A stretch of DNA of 64,000 nucleotides, from positions 68,273,435-68,337,434 of the forward strand of contig NC_058338.1 in NCBI RefSeq assembly GCF_905475395.1, given 5' to 3'. Positions within the stretch are counted from its first letter, which is position 1, and the number at the start of each line of letters is the position of its first letter. The position numbers and the translations under genes were made by a program. Origin of the DNA: Chrysoperla carnea. Taxonomy: Eukaryota; Arthropoda; Insecta; Neuroptera; Chrysopidae. Shown here in pieces: positions 20,724-32,900 of the stretch. The notes under the pieces are model-generated. The model was not told the DNA's origin and did not search any database. It was given only the letters and a program-made list of their open reading frames with translations.

Positions 20724-23700
20724 CTATTTAATAACACGATAATATAATGTTAAATCGGCGGTTGATTTCCATATAAAATGTTTTACTGTGCGTAAATCCA
20801 TAGATGGGTCTAGTACCTAAAAAAGTGATCACGAATTATAAAATAATTAAAGTCATATTAAACGAAGTTATTCTAAATAATTATGTTATATTAAACGACA
20901 CAATATATATATGCTTGGAATTGGCATTATGAGTCCGAATCATGGCAGCGACAATAAGTTATTGTACTCTATTTGAGAAATATCTAAAAACATAATATTG
21001 AGATTACTTGGGAAAAGGCAGTCGGGAAATGTTAGTTTTAGTTTTTAAAATTCAATTCAAAGTTATTACGCCATGTTATTACGTTACACAGTGTGTAAAT
21101 TAAAAAATTTAAATTATTATCATAAAAAGTACTAATTAATTTGTTTACACAACCAAATGACGTCATGGCCACAGAGCAATATGGCCTACACTGCATCCAG
21201 CCCTTTCGTCAGATTACACACGAAATTAGAAAATGTAAAAGTTAAAAGTATCTGTATGACACATATCGATTGAATAAAAATTTTAAGTTTTTTTTTGTGG
21301 TTTATTAGCACTATAGATTCTAATTGAGACACTGTTCGAAAATAAATTCCTATTGTCAATTAATTTTTTGACACTTCTTAGATTTTTCTAATAATTCACG
21401 GTCAATTATATTCTTTGATAATGCCTGATTTTCCAAGTTTATGACACCCTAATTTTAGAAAATGTTTATCCATGTGGTGAGCTTTATAAATATATTACTT
21501 TGGATTTGTATAAACCCAATAATTACCTGATCATTGCAAAGTAATTCAACTTGAACATTCGAATTATTTGCATTATTATTTGTCGGTGGTGTATCATTCT
21601 CAGTGCCTGTAGGAGATCCAGATCCCGCTTCACCTAAAATCTTCTCTATAACATGCTCAGCAACTTTTTTACATTGTATGAAATCATTCGCAGCTAAACG
21701 ATCCTGAAAGAAGCCAAAAATAATTCAAAATACCAATTATAACGTTTTTAAAAATTGGTTTACCTTTTTAGCACCTTGCTCATGTTTTAATGTATTAGTA
21801 CCTGGTCCTAAATATCGAAATAGGAAAAATGATACTTTTTGAAATCTTTGTACGTCGTTTGGATCATCTTTAGCGGCAAGCCATGTTGGCATCATGTCAC
21901 TTAATAAAATACTTTCGGATTCACCAGACATATCATTGACTAGAATTCGATACAGGGTTCGTCCGCTTACTTCACTGTTGAAGAAAAAATTTTTTATCAT
22001 TTTAGGATTACAGGAAAATGTTACTCGCAGTTTCAGACTACGCAAATGAGATGAAATAGTATTAAAGGATACCAACCTTAAAACAACAGGTGTATGTGGA
22101 GGTACACTAATTATATTTCCTGGTGAGTCTGCATCCGCTTCAAAATTTCTCCAATTTTGTAATAATGCTTGACGCATTAAGCGACCATAATTCACTTTAT
22201 GATCTGGATCAACTCCTTCAACAAGACCTGCATCTTTAGCATTTACCCATGCACAGAAACAATCTGTTTCATCTTGTCCCAAATTTATTGTCACCATCTA
22301 CACAAACAGTCATATTTTAGATTATGTCTAAATTTAAATCTTATCGAATAATCGAAAACTTACTCCAGTTTTAAGATCTACATTAAACCAATTTGGTACG
22401 TACATCATTTTAAAACGTTTTTTAATTTCTTCATCATAATCCACTTGACCCAAATCTTTCAATTTGATTGCCTAATTATGAAAATTAAATTAATTTGGAA
22501 AGTAAAAACTATCGCTAATACGTACTGAGAATTATTAGAGTCTCTACTCTTTAAAATTCTAGCTAAAGTGAATAGCTGTACCTTAACACCTAAAATACAA
22601 CTCACCTTCAAAACATCATATAAAGCAACATTATTTTCACTATCCTTAGTTAATATATGCCTTTTATCATTTAATACATGGAAATGTGTTAATCGTGGTG
22701 CACCAGGAATGTGTAGAACAGGAACCGGTAATACTTCACAATTCATTGAAATATCACCTTCATAATAATCATTGTTCGAGGACATGCTTACTTTTGGTAT
22801 TCGATAACAATTTAAATCTGAAGATGATGTGGCTACCTAGTTTTATAAAAAAAAAGGAAAGTAAATTGATAAAAAAAATAAATTTAATTGTTTATATAAA
22901 CTACATTTTAGAGTGACAGGACACAGTTATTAAGGGGTTATATCCAGTTAGAATTTTCAAAGGAGCGACTTTTTTGCATTTCCGAAATGTACACATATTT
23001 AAGTACATTCTTTGGAAATTTCAAGTTGTTCCGAGAAATATTTACAAAGAGAAACGACTCGACCGATCGGTTCGAATTTTTACACAATCTTCTTAGATAT
23101 TTTCCCCAGGTATTAATCCAGGGAATATGATTTCTGAAAATTATTTCGAGATTTTAGATCACTTTGAATTAGGAAATTTTATGAAGAATTTTGATTTTTT
23201 TTTAAAGCCGCCATTTTGTCAAAAATTAAAATTTGATTTTTCTTCGATTAACACCTGTATTAATCTATGGACTAAAGGAATTTTCTGGATTTTTCTATTT
23301 TAGATAATCCAAAAGAGATATGGTACTAACCGCCGGACTCCTTTTTTGAAGGACCTCAAGGATTTCGTCTACAGGAGCAGTACCATGTCAAATTTTTGAA
23401 AGCGGACAACGGGATCTTAAACGTAAAAAATATCCTATATGTATACGTTTTTTATTTTTATGTAAAATAAATGGTCTTCCAAAAAAAAAAACCATAAAAA
23501 ACGTGTTTATTTGCACTCGGAACTGGATATAACCTCTTAAGGATTATTATTTTAAGAATATATCATGACCAGGCATATGCACAAATGATTATTTTCATCT
23601 CTATAGGGCATACTATGTATGTGTATTTTATGTATATACATGTATGTATGTATCTATGTATTGTATCCATCCGGTAATAAATAAATAAATATCTAAGTTG

Positions 23701-26546
23701 CTATTTTTGTCGTCGCTAATTTGCTGACACTTTGACCTCCAAATTAGTGACCAATAACACATTTCTCTTCTCTAATCATTACGGCGGACTTTAAATTTTA
23801 TTTCAAATACCTTAAGTTCTCATTAATTATTTTTGATAATTTAATAGTCAAATTAGGGAATAAGATGTGGAGAAATTGAAGAATTTAAGTTTTTTCTCAG
23901 TCAATTAATTGGGTTTCTAACGAATATGTCGTTAAAGTGCTCTTAATGAATAATTATAAACGAAATTTCTTTGGCATACCCATAACGATTGTTGATCAAC
24001 TGTATAACACAATTTTAGTATTGGAGCCTTTTCACTGCACACAAGTGTACTGTTATTTGGGTTTCTTAAATCTGTTAAAAATACCTAAAAAACAAAACAA
24101 AAATTAAAATTTTTACATCAGTAATAATATTACAGAATTAAGGTAGCTTTACATCGAAATTAATGCCATTATACTTCTATTATTGAGATAACAGTTTTTC
24201 CTCCGTGAAAATTTCCTAAACTGGGTCTTCTCTTTTAGGGAAACTGGAAAAGATTAATTACGCGCTAAGCTTAAAATTTATTGAGGACGGTTTTTAAATA
24301 AGAAACTGACAAGTGTAATTTACAAAATATAAGCCCCCTCCCTTCTGATTTTCTTGAAACATAGCTAAGAATATTCTCTATCAAATTACCTTTTAAATAA
24401 AAAAAAAAAACTTCATTCAAATCTATTTAAGGGCTACGGTGCTGCAGATAGACACACATAGCGGCCAAACTTATAACACCCCTCTTTAAGCGTGTGGGAC
24501 TACTTAAATGAAAAAATTTAAAGTATCTCATTTTTTTGAGTATGGTAAATGATTTTTGTCATAAATTTTAAGCAAGAAACGCTGTTAAAAATTTGGTACC
24601 CTAGAAGGAAAGGTCCCCATCTTTAAAAATTTCATATTTAAAAAAGTTATTAGATACGATCATCATAAAAGCCTCTCAAATACTATTAGGCCAAGTCCTT
24701 ATACTTAATGGATTAATTTTCGGGTGTGTACGTCCCGTTATACAATGTTGTTAACGTCTCTGGCATTATTTAAAAATTTTATTAATTCAATATCAAGGTT
24801 TTTAAGCAATAACATTTTGCTATAAAGCCACCTTAATTTATAAATTTTGTTTTTACTTGTTGATCGCGACCGCCTGATAAAATATGAGTAAATGAATCGT
24901 TAGCTATTAAAGACCAAACAGCACCATCGTGTACTCGAAGTGTTTGTATACACCTATGAATAAAAAATTTCGAAAAAAAATTCAATTACTGAATGTGCTA
25001 TAAACAGTTCTCCAATTTCGGAGAAGATAATAAACTTATTAATTAAAAAATTTATACCTTTGTTCACCTAAACACCATAACTTAATTGTTCCATCTGAGC
25101 TAGCGGATAAAATTTGTTTGCCATCATTTGAAAGCTGTAATGCTTTAACATTATCTGCATGGCCTAAAAAATTTACAAAATTGAAAATTTTGTTTGTAAG
25201 AAAATCCTAAGACTGGGATCATATTATACGTTTTAGCTATACATTGCGTTAAATAAAGCTGTTTACGCGAACGTCAAGTTCAACTTAAATAAAAACACGT
25301 AGTTCTAATAAAAAACGTGCGTTAAAATCGAAGCAAATGGGACCTCAGTCCATAAATTCGAGTTTTGTTTTTTCTTATCATTGAATATATAAAATAATGA
25401 ACTAGGGAAACAATCAAAAGGCTTAACTAAGTCAATCTGGAAGGGCTACATTTTGTCTTTGTCAATATTAAACAAACAAAGCTTGGATTGATATGAAAGT
25501 TGTATCTTAACAAGATATCAGCGCGATCGATTTAAATATTGTCTTGAAAACTGTAATCGAAGTATATACTCGAAATTTGATGCTTATCGGAGATCAGCAG
25601 CTTTCGAAATTCCAATAAATTATTATACAGTCATAGAAATGTGTAACATAAATTTAAAATTTACCTTTTAATTTAATTTTTTTATGGCAATTCCGTGGAT
25701 CCCAAACTCGCAAAACTTTTTCTGTAGAACCGCTAACAATGATAGTTCCACGTGGATCCATCGCAAGACTATATATTGACTCTTTATTTCCTGTTAAACT
25801 TGAGGCTGTAAACAGGCGAAAAAAAAATTTTAGATGAAGGTACGATTTATTTATCCGAAAATATACTATGAATACTTACTGGTAACTGTGTTATTACTGG
25901 CAGTTAATGCTGTTAGAGTATTAATATCCCACAGGAATATCGCTTTATCCAATCCAGCCGATGCAACTTGTTCTTTTTCTCGAGCGTAGGCAAGTGCTTT
26001 AACATAATCCTTATGCGTACGTAAAGTTGACATGCAAAATCCTCGTGGAGCATTCCATACTTTGACAGTTGTATCAGCACTAGCCGAAATTACTGAAAAT
26101 TTTATATTTCTAATTAATGCCGCCAATTTTTCAGCTTTTGAGTCAGAATGTACGATAATTTACGGTATTTATAATTGTCTCGTGATCGACAAGTGTACGA
26201 TTTCCCAGAATCAAAATAAGAAAATTAATATCATGTAACTTACAATTTTTACCGCCGCAACAAACAACAATATCATTGACCCAATCTGTGTGATGTTCCA
26301 TGCTATGAACGTATTTATCCTTATTCCATACCCTTATTATACTATCACGACCAGCGGTATACAGTCGACCCAACGCTGGGTCAACCTGTAACGAGTTAAT
26401 ACCCGAACGATGTCTTTTCTCTTCTGCATCTCTTATTACAAATGACACCTATTTTTATAAATATTTATCAATTAAAATGTTGTTAAATATAAGACTTTTA
26501 TTTAATATTCACTTACTTGTACTTTTTTACGTCCAGTTTGTGACAT
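20724..26546 (-). CDS. WDR48: WD repeat protein 48 (UAF1), deubiquitinase cofactor
   Basis: Thirteen coding exons: 26517-26546, 26244-26448, 25880-26092, 25665-25805, 25058-25163, 24857-24953, 23980-24084, 22606-22836, 22364-22471, 22077-22297, 21764-21974, 21527-21703 and 20724-20816. They give 645 residues (human 677), with all phases consistent. In other animals WDR48 binds and activates the ubiquitin proteases USP1, USP12 and USP46, acting on PCNA and FANCD2. Matches run along the whole protein: VSFVIRD near the N terminus, the WD blocks [37 protein letters not shown] and SGGRD, then [31 protein letters not shown], and the C-terminal SUMO-like domain ending [20 protein letters not shown]. 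The exon 10 donor is a weak AG|GTTGGT but restores the frame ([10 protein letters not shown]). Intron 7 (22837-23979) contains a TTAA-flanked element. It looks intact. Confidence 0.96.
22934..23536. mobile_element. TTAA-flanked inverted-repeat element in WDR48 intron 7
   Basis: Begins GGGGTTATATCCAGTT and ends AACTGGATATAACCTC, inverted over about 16 bp, with TTAA immediately outside each end (22930-22933 and 23537-23540). TTAA duplications are used by piggyBac and Kolobok transposons. The 603-base interior has no transposase frame. WDR48 splice sites on both sides are untouched. Confidence 0.8.
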
Positions 26547-26811
26547 TTTAAAATATATTTTTGAAATATAAATTACTTAATTTAATACATTTTTAATTAC
26601 ATATACTTGTTTTATTAGTTTATAAAATACGTCATGAAACAGTTTTTGACATTTCTTCAATCATAACCAAACTAATATGCACTGATCTACCACATTATAT
26701 CTGGATTGCCATAGAAAAAAATACTCTGGATTGTATATTTTGGGATTGACGGTCACGTGATTTTTGAAATAATCGAAGGGGACCGATAGTCGATTAATCT
26801 TCCGGTTGTCG
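26547..26811. promoter_or_regulatory. Presumed upstream region of WDR48
   Basis: The WDR48 start codon is at 26546 on the minus strand, so the 5' UTR and promoter must lie here. No TATA-like element at a convincing distance was identified. The call is positional only. Confidence 0.3.
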
Positions 26812-27311
26812 GATTAATAAAATATATTAATCGTCCGGTAATAATATAAATAAATAATAAATAATACTTAGTGTTATATCTTTGAACATCAGATAGCTCA
26901 ACAGGTAGAAGATAGCTCAGATAGCTCAATAGGTGGCTATATATTTGTCAATTTATTGATATTAACTTAGTTCGAATCCAGCAGCAATCTATTTTTTTTT
27001 TTAAATTAATTATCATATGTAGCTCTATTGGATTTTTTTATCTAGACTGCTGTTGGATTCGAACTAAGTTATCACTAAGTTGCCAAATATATAGCCACCC
27101 TTCTACTTATTGAGGTATCTGATGTTCAAAGAAATAACTATAATATAAGATACACAATATACTACACTAAGTACCAATTAATTAATTAATATAGTTTTTA
27201 GCCCTCTTGTTAAAAAATTTCATTACTATTACAGGCAACGGTACTGTGGTTTACACAGATTTATTATTTATTTATATTATTACCGGACGATTAATATGTT
27301 TTATTAATAAT
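26812..27311. mobile_element. Palindromic element with tRNA-like promoter boxes
   Basis: Outer arms (26812-26865 and about 27258-27311) are inverted copies sharing ATTAATCGTCCGGTAATAAT. Inner arms (26883-26992 and about 27028-27135) are also inverted copies. The left inner arm contains TAGCTCAATAGGTGG, fitting a pol III A box, and GTTCGAATCC, a perfect B box, about 48 bases later. The A-box-like GATAGCTCA phrase occurs three times in tandem there. The right arm carries the complement, including GGATTCGAAC. This is best read as a tRNA-derived sequence (SINE-like) captured in a fold-back structure. It does not fold as an intact tRNA gene that I can recognise. Confidence 0.6.
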
Positions 27312-27683
27312 AAGTTAGACACGTTTTGAATATTGAAATATTCTATTAAAGCCATTCTATAAAAAATAAAAGCTTTCTATATATACTTTTACCTATAAAT
27401 TCGACATCTTTAAGTTAATTATTTATAATTAGTAATTATTTCATATTCTGCGACCAACACAAAGTAGAGAGTTTTCATTCCATAAAATATAAGGGATAGT
27501 CCGGATTATATGGCTCACATTTAGGGCACAATCAGGCTCACTTTTTAACATTTTAACCGAACATAAATTAAATTTATATCAAATTATTAGGCTAGAGTTC
27601 AATTAATCTATGAGAGTCATCCGTAAATGAGGAAGAAAGGCATAAAATCGTTATTTAATTAGCATTTTAGTTATGCATGAAGA

Positions 27684-27932
27684 AAACATCTAAGAAACAA
27701 AAATTGATCCTGTTGTTAAATATTATTCGGGGTCATATATAGGCGCTGATAGGGAGAGCATAAGAAAAATCATGCCCATTTTTTAATATTTCACGACTTT
27801 GTTTTAGTTACAAATCTAATGTTTCATTCATGCTCGTAGTGATTTTTCTCATGCTTCCCCGTATTCCCCGTATCAGCGCCTATGACCCCGGATAATATTT
27901 AACTACTGGATCCATTTTTTTCTTAGGTGTTT
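27684..27932. mobile_element. 250-bp palindromic element
   Basis: Arms of about 90 bases are inverted copies. Left: ACATCTAAGAAACAAAAATT then GGCGCTGATAGGG; right: the complement CCCCGTATCAGCGCC ending CTTAGGTGTTTT. The loop of about 65 bases is unmatched. Non-coding. Confidence 0.65.
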
Positions 27933-29233
27933 TAGGTCTAATATTCCATTCATGCTCGTATAGAGGCTTGCCTGATGTCCTTTCAAGAAGTGTAACCTAA
28001 TAATATTATAATTTATCCTTTCCTACTAATTTTAACCTTTTCTGAAATAATTGATTGAAAGATGTGAATTTAAGAAATTTGACGAAATAACCTAAAAAAT
28101 TTAGTACTATTGGCGCTATGCAATTAAATAAATTGACAGCTAATAGTTCCATTTTAACTATCCATGGATATACCAAGCAGTCAAATTTTTATTTATGAAG
28201 TTCATGGTTTGAATTTTTGAATACTTTGATGTCATTTTTAGTATCTCACATGTGCAAATGTTAACCAAAAAATATTGAAAAAATAAGAATTTGAAATAAT
28301 TAAATTTTATAATTATATTACAACTTAAAAAAATTTTAATGAATTTGAAAGTGTTTATTAGATAAGGTAAATTTTTTATTTCATACGATTATTTTTAAAT
28401 TACCGATTAAAATATAAGTTTCGGATTCGAAATTGTTACCGTTACTCTGTTTTTAAAAAGCTAATAATTATCTTTCAAAATAAAAAGAAATTCATTCTGA
28501 AATTTTTGATGATTGAATAATTTTTAAAAGATACTTAATACTAAATCACAAATTTCGTTATGTGTCATAAACTCATTCTATAATAGTTTATATTCACTCA
28601 AATTTTCGTATTTTCCATATCTTTTTCGTAAATTGTAAATGCTGTTCTTCTAGGCAAAAATACAAAAATCAGAAAAATTATTTTCATCCTCTTCCTTAGT
28701 TTTCGAGACATGTTAGACGAATTTCAACAACTTATTTTTTGAAAAGAAATTACAACCGTTATTATTGCAACCCAGAAAGTGGGTTTTATATATTAATAAA
28801 TTAATATTATAATATATAAATTAATTATTTATATATTAATAAATTTTCTTTGCATTTTTAATTTGTTTTGTCGTGATATATAATAATTTAGACATTTCGG
28901 GAACTACAAATCTTCTAATAGAAACGTATACTCAGCAAAATATTGGGTGGTATCAAAAAGTTTGTTTTTCTATATATTTCAAAATATTGGTTCCTGATTC
29001 ATTTTGCTCGAGTATGGTTTTAAGGGCGACAAAATTTGACGAGGTAATACATTTTTTTAATGTATGCAAATTTTTTGGTCGAGTTATTTTTTGTTAAGTT
29101 ATGATGGGTTGATGTTTTTATGGTAGTGGAATATACAGAGTGGATAGTTTTAATCGATAAGTAGGGAAAATCTAATTGTTAATACACAGAAAAATTTTCC
29201 AACAAACCTATTTAATATGGCCGATTGTGGGAG
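27933..29233. other. Intergenic, nothing recognised
   Basis: About 1.3 kb of AT-rich DNA. A 74-codon frame at 28873-29097 (+) has no recognisable motif. No RNA gene seen. Confidence 0.4.
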
Positions 29234-29486
29234 CCATGGAGGTTATAAAGAAGGAGAACGATCGCTATGTACTAAAGCATTAGCGCACCTGTCCCTGAAA
29301 ATTTGTATAATTTATAGTTCATTTTTCAGCCACCAAGCGCGCTGTCGTCGGTAAGTAGTATATTAGCGCACAACATCCAGCATTTAATGAGACACCTTAG
29401 CGATCCCAGCGCCTCACTTATTTTGTCCATATTTTGAGGACAATATTTTCTATTGCGATCGTTCTCCTTCTTTATAACCTCCATGG
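29234..29486. mobile_element. MITE with 6-bp target duplication (family copy 2)
   Basis: A 253-base element with ends CCATGGAGGTTATAAAGAAG and complement, followed inside by GGAGAACGATCGCTA, flanked by TGGGAG at 29228-29233 and 29487-29492. It belongs to the same family as 14606-14939. It lies about 450 bases upstream of the first coding exon of the ZCCHC7-like gene. Confidence 0.8.
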
Positions 29487-29937
29487 TGGGAGCAATGAGT
29501 CTTATATCTACTAGCGAATTGAGCGCATCTAAATTTATGTCCTCTGTTAAGTAATATATTTTACCTTATGGCGAAATTCTTCTATTTTCACATACAATTT
29601 CTGCCGAAGCTATTTGATTATTGAAAAAATGTTTCGAACAAAATATATTTGCCTTTTTTTATGAAGAACAACTTTCTAATTTAATGTGGTGCTCTTCTTC
29701 TCTCTTCTTAATAACGAGACCGAGTTGACTTTTAGGTGACCCAAATATTTTGTTAATTTTTTTTTTGTATTTTAGCTACCCTACATAGTTTTCCTTTTAT
29801 TGACCAATATGATACCACGTATGGATGAATTTGATTTACCTGCAAATTTGTTGCTCATGTTCAGAATCTTAATTATTAAATAAGTTTGCCATACTATTAT
29901 TATAGGCTTAATTTTCAATTTTTCTTTTAAATTTCAG

Positions 29938-32900
29938 ATGCAGAACTCACAATACTTTTATGACGGTATCGATTCCTATCTGTACAGTTTGGTACACTAC
30001 TCAGGTACTCGTTCCAATAACATTGGTATTAATCCCAATAACTTTGGTATTAATCCCAATAACTTTGGTATTAATCCCAATAACTTTGGTATTAATCCCA
30101 ATAACTTTGGTATTAATCCCAATAACATTGGTGTTAATCCCAATAACAATGGTACTCATCCCAATAACATTGGTACTCGTCCCAACAACGCAGGAAATTA
30201 TCAACAACCCTACCGAAATACTAACAACGAAACACAATACCACACTAACCTCAATAATCGAAATAATGATTATGTTCGTCAAAATATTGCCGTAAATCGA
30301 TATAACAATTTCAATAGTTATGATAATCGTTACAATAACTTCGAAAATGAACAAGTGTTAAATAACAGATATTATAATAACCAACACTTTATCCCAAGAG
30401 TACAACAACAACATTCAAGACAACGGTTGGAAAATCCATATTATAATCCAAATCACTGGAATCGTTATCCACAAAATAATAATTATGCACGTCCACAAGT
30501 ACAAACACAATCCCATAGGGGATTCCAGGCTCCACCACGATCACGCCCTAATCGACAATTATCACGAGTAATGCCTCTAGAAAATGTACAACAAATTCCC
30601 GGAAACAATGAGCTGATGTTCGATTCCCCACAAAAAATAGTGCCTTTAAATCCAAATAATGCTTTATTCACAGAGAATGAAGCAAATCAACGAACTGATA
30701 CCCAAAATCAAATAACTGAAACCTCTGATCTTTTTCAAATCGACACACAAGCCGATTTATCAAACTTAGAAAAAACTCGCTTAGATGAAGATTTACCACA
30801 GCCACCAGAGTCTGCTTCGGCAGATACGAATGTCGTACAACCACCTGAGTCTACTTCGACAGACACGAATGTTGTTCAAGGAATTATCTCTGCGTTCTCT
30901 AATGCACCACAAGAGAATACTCAAATTCAACCTGACCCTGACGCAATACATGAAGAGCCTCAAACTGCATTCAATGTAACGAGTAAGGAACCTCAATTTA
31001 ACTCTAACTCCATGCGTAAGCCAAATCAAAAAGCGAAAAGGAATAAAAATAAAAAGAATAAGAAAGATGAATCAAAATATTATCAAAATTTTATTTCACA
31101 TTTAAAAGAGAAAGACAATGTTATTAAAGAACTACCGAAAGAAGTGGCGAATACGATTATTTGTTTGGATAGTGAACCCGAAGATGAAGATGATGATGTC
31201 ATTGAAATACCTAGGAGTCCAATACCAATGATTTGTCTGGAAGATAGTGATGCTGAAATCGATCAATCAGTGAAAAAAGTTAAAGATTTGGAAACACCTG
31301 AATGTCCAGAAATAGAATCTAATGTAGAGGAAAATAAACTGGACATACCTAGTATTCAAAAAATTAATACATCATCGAAAGAGGTTGGAGATAATCCTAC
31401 TTCGACATCCAAAAGTAAAAAGCGTCAAAAAAGGAAACGAGAAAATGTTGAGACTTCAGAAAATATTGAAGGAATAGAAAATCAGGAATTACAGACTTCA
31501 ACAGCTCCAGAAGATGACTCTAATTTAGAACAAAATACTACAGATATTGAAATCAATCCAACATCCAAAAATAAAATACGCCGAAAAAGGAAACGAGAAA
31601 ATGTTGATACATCAGAAAATATTGAAGGAAGCGAAGGTCAAGAACTACAAACTTCACCAATCTCAGAAGATGACTCTAAATTAGAACAAAATACTACAGA
31701 CATTGAAACCAATCGAACATCCAAACGTAAAAAACGCGAGAAAAGGAAACGGGAAAATTTGAAAAATGTTGTGAATGAGATTCAAAATGAAGCTGACACA
31801 TCGGTAAATATTGGAGAAGATATTCAGAAATTACAAGCTTCAATACTTCAAAAAGTACTTAATTCGGTGCAAAATACATCAACATCCAAAAATAAAAAAC
31901 GCCAAAGAAAAAAACGTGACTGTCTGGAAAATGTTGAGAATGAGCTTAAAATCGAACCAAGGCCTGACCAAAGTAATACAGATATTCCCATGGAAAATAT
32001 CTCTACCTCAATGAAAGGAGTTGACATTAGTTCAAAACCTAGTAGTAAAAAACGTCTAAAAAAGAAACGTCACCGACAAGATATTGAAAATAGTGAAGAT
32101 AACGAATCGACCATACAAGAGAACTGTGAAACAAGTAAAGAAATCCCAAAAAAATTAACAATGGAAAATACAAAAGAAATTTCTGTTCAAAGTACACCAA
32201 CAAAAAATATTGAGTTTGCAACCCCGAAAAGTAAAAAACGTAACAGAGCTCGAAATAAAAAGAAAAATACTTCACAATTATCCGAGGGCTCAGATGATTT
32301 TTTATTGCATACCACAGATCTTGAATCAAATCAATCAACCGATTCAGTATGCACCAATGACACGATCATTTCGGCAAATATTTCGAAAAAAAAGATCACA
32401 GTTCCGCAAACTCTAATCCTAGATATTTACGAAACTGAGAGTAGTTGTTCTGATGTTTTTGAAAAAGATAATCCTGAACAAAATCAAGCATCTACTTCAA
32501 AACGTTCCTTTGCCGAATTAGATTTAATTCAATTTGCGAATATGATAACAACTTCACGATCCAAGGAGAATCAAGGATCCGATAGTATTGTATGTGCAAA
32601 ATCTAGTCAAAATTGTAATCAAACCACATCAGTTTCATTTAGTGCAGATAATTCTCATCGAGTTATTGCAACAGACACATCAAAATTTAATTTCGAAGAT
32701 ACGTCTTCGAGTTCAGATGAATCAGAAGTCGTTGAGAAAAACAAATCACAGGAAAAAAATTCTTTGCAAAGCACATTTAAAAATAGTTTAGAATCTGACT
32801 TATCTTATCAAAAATTTCTTAATGAGAGGGGAGAAGAATCTAGCACAGAAGAATCTGAAATCATTACTAGAATCAGGAATCATCTGGAATCAGATAAATC

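Noticed and set aside
26883-26992. A functional tRNA gene
   Set aside because: A and B boxes are present, but I cannot draw matching acceptor and anticodon stems, and the unit is part of a palindrome.
29960-30354. Two long alternative frames (IPITLVL repeats on plus, GINTKVI repeats on minus)
   Set aside because: Produced by the 21-bp minisatellite, which keeps all frames open; only the NPNNFGI frame continues into the conserved protein.
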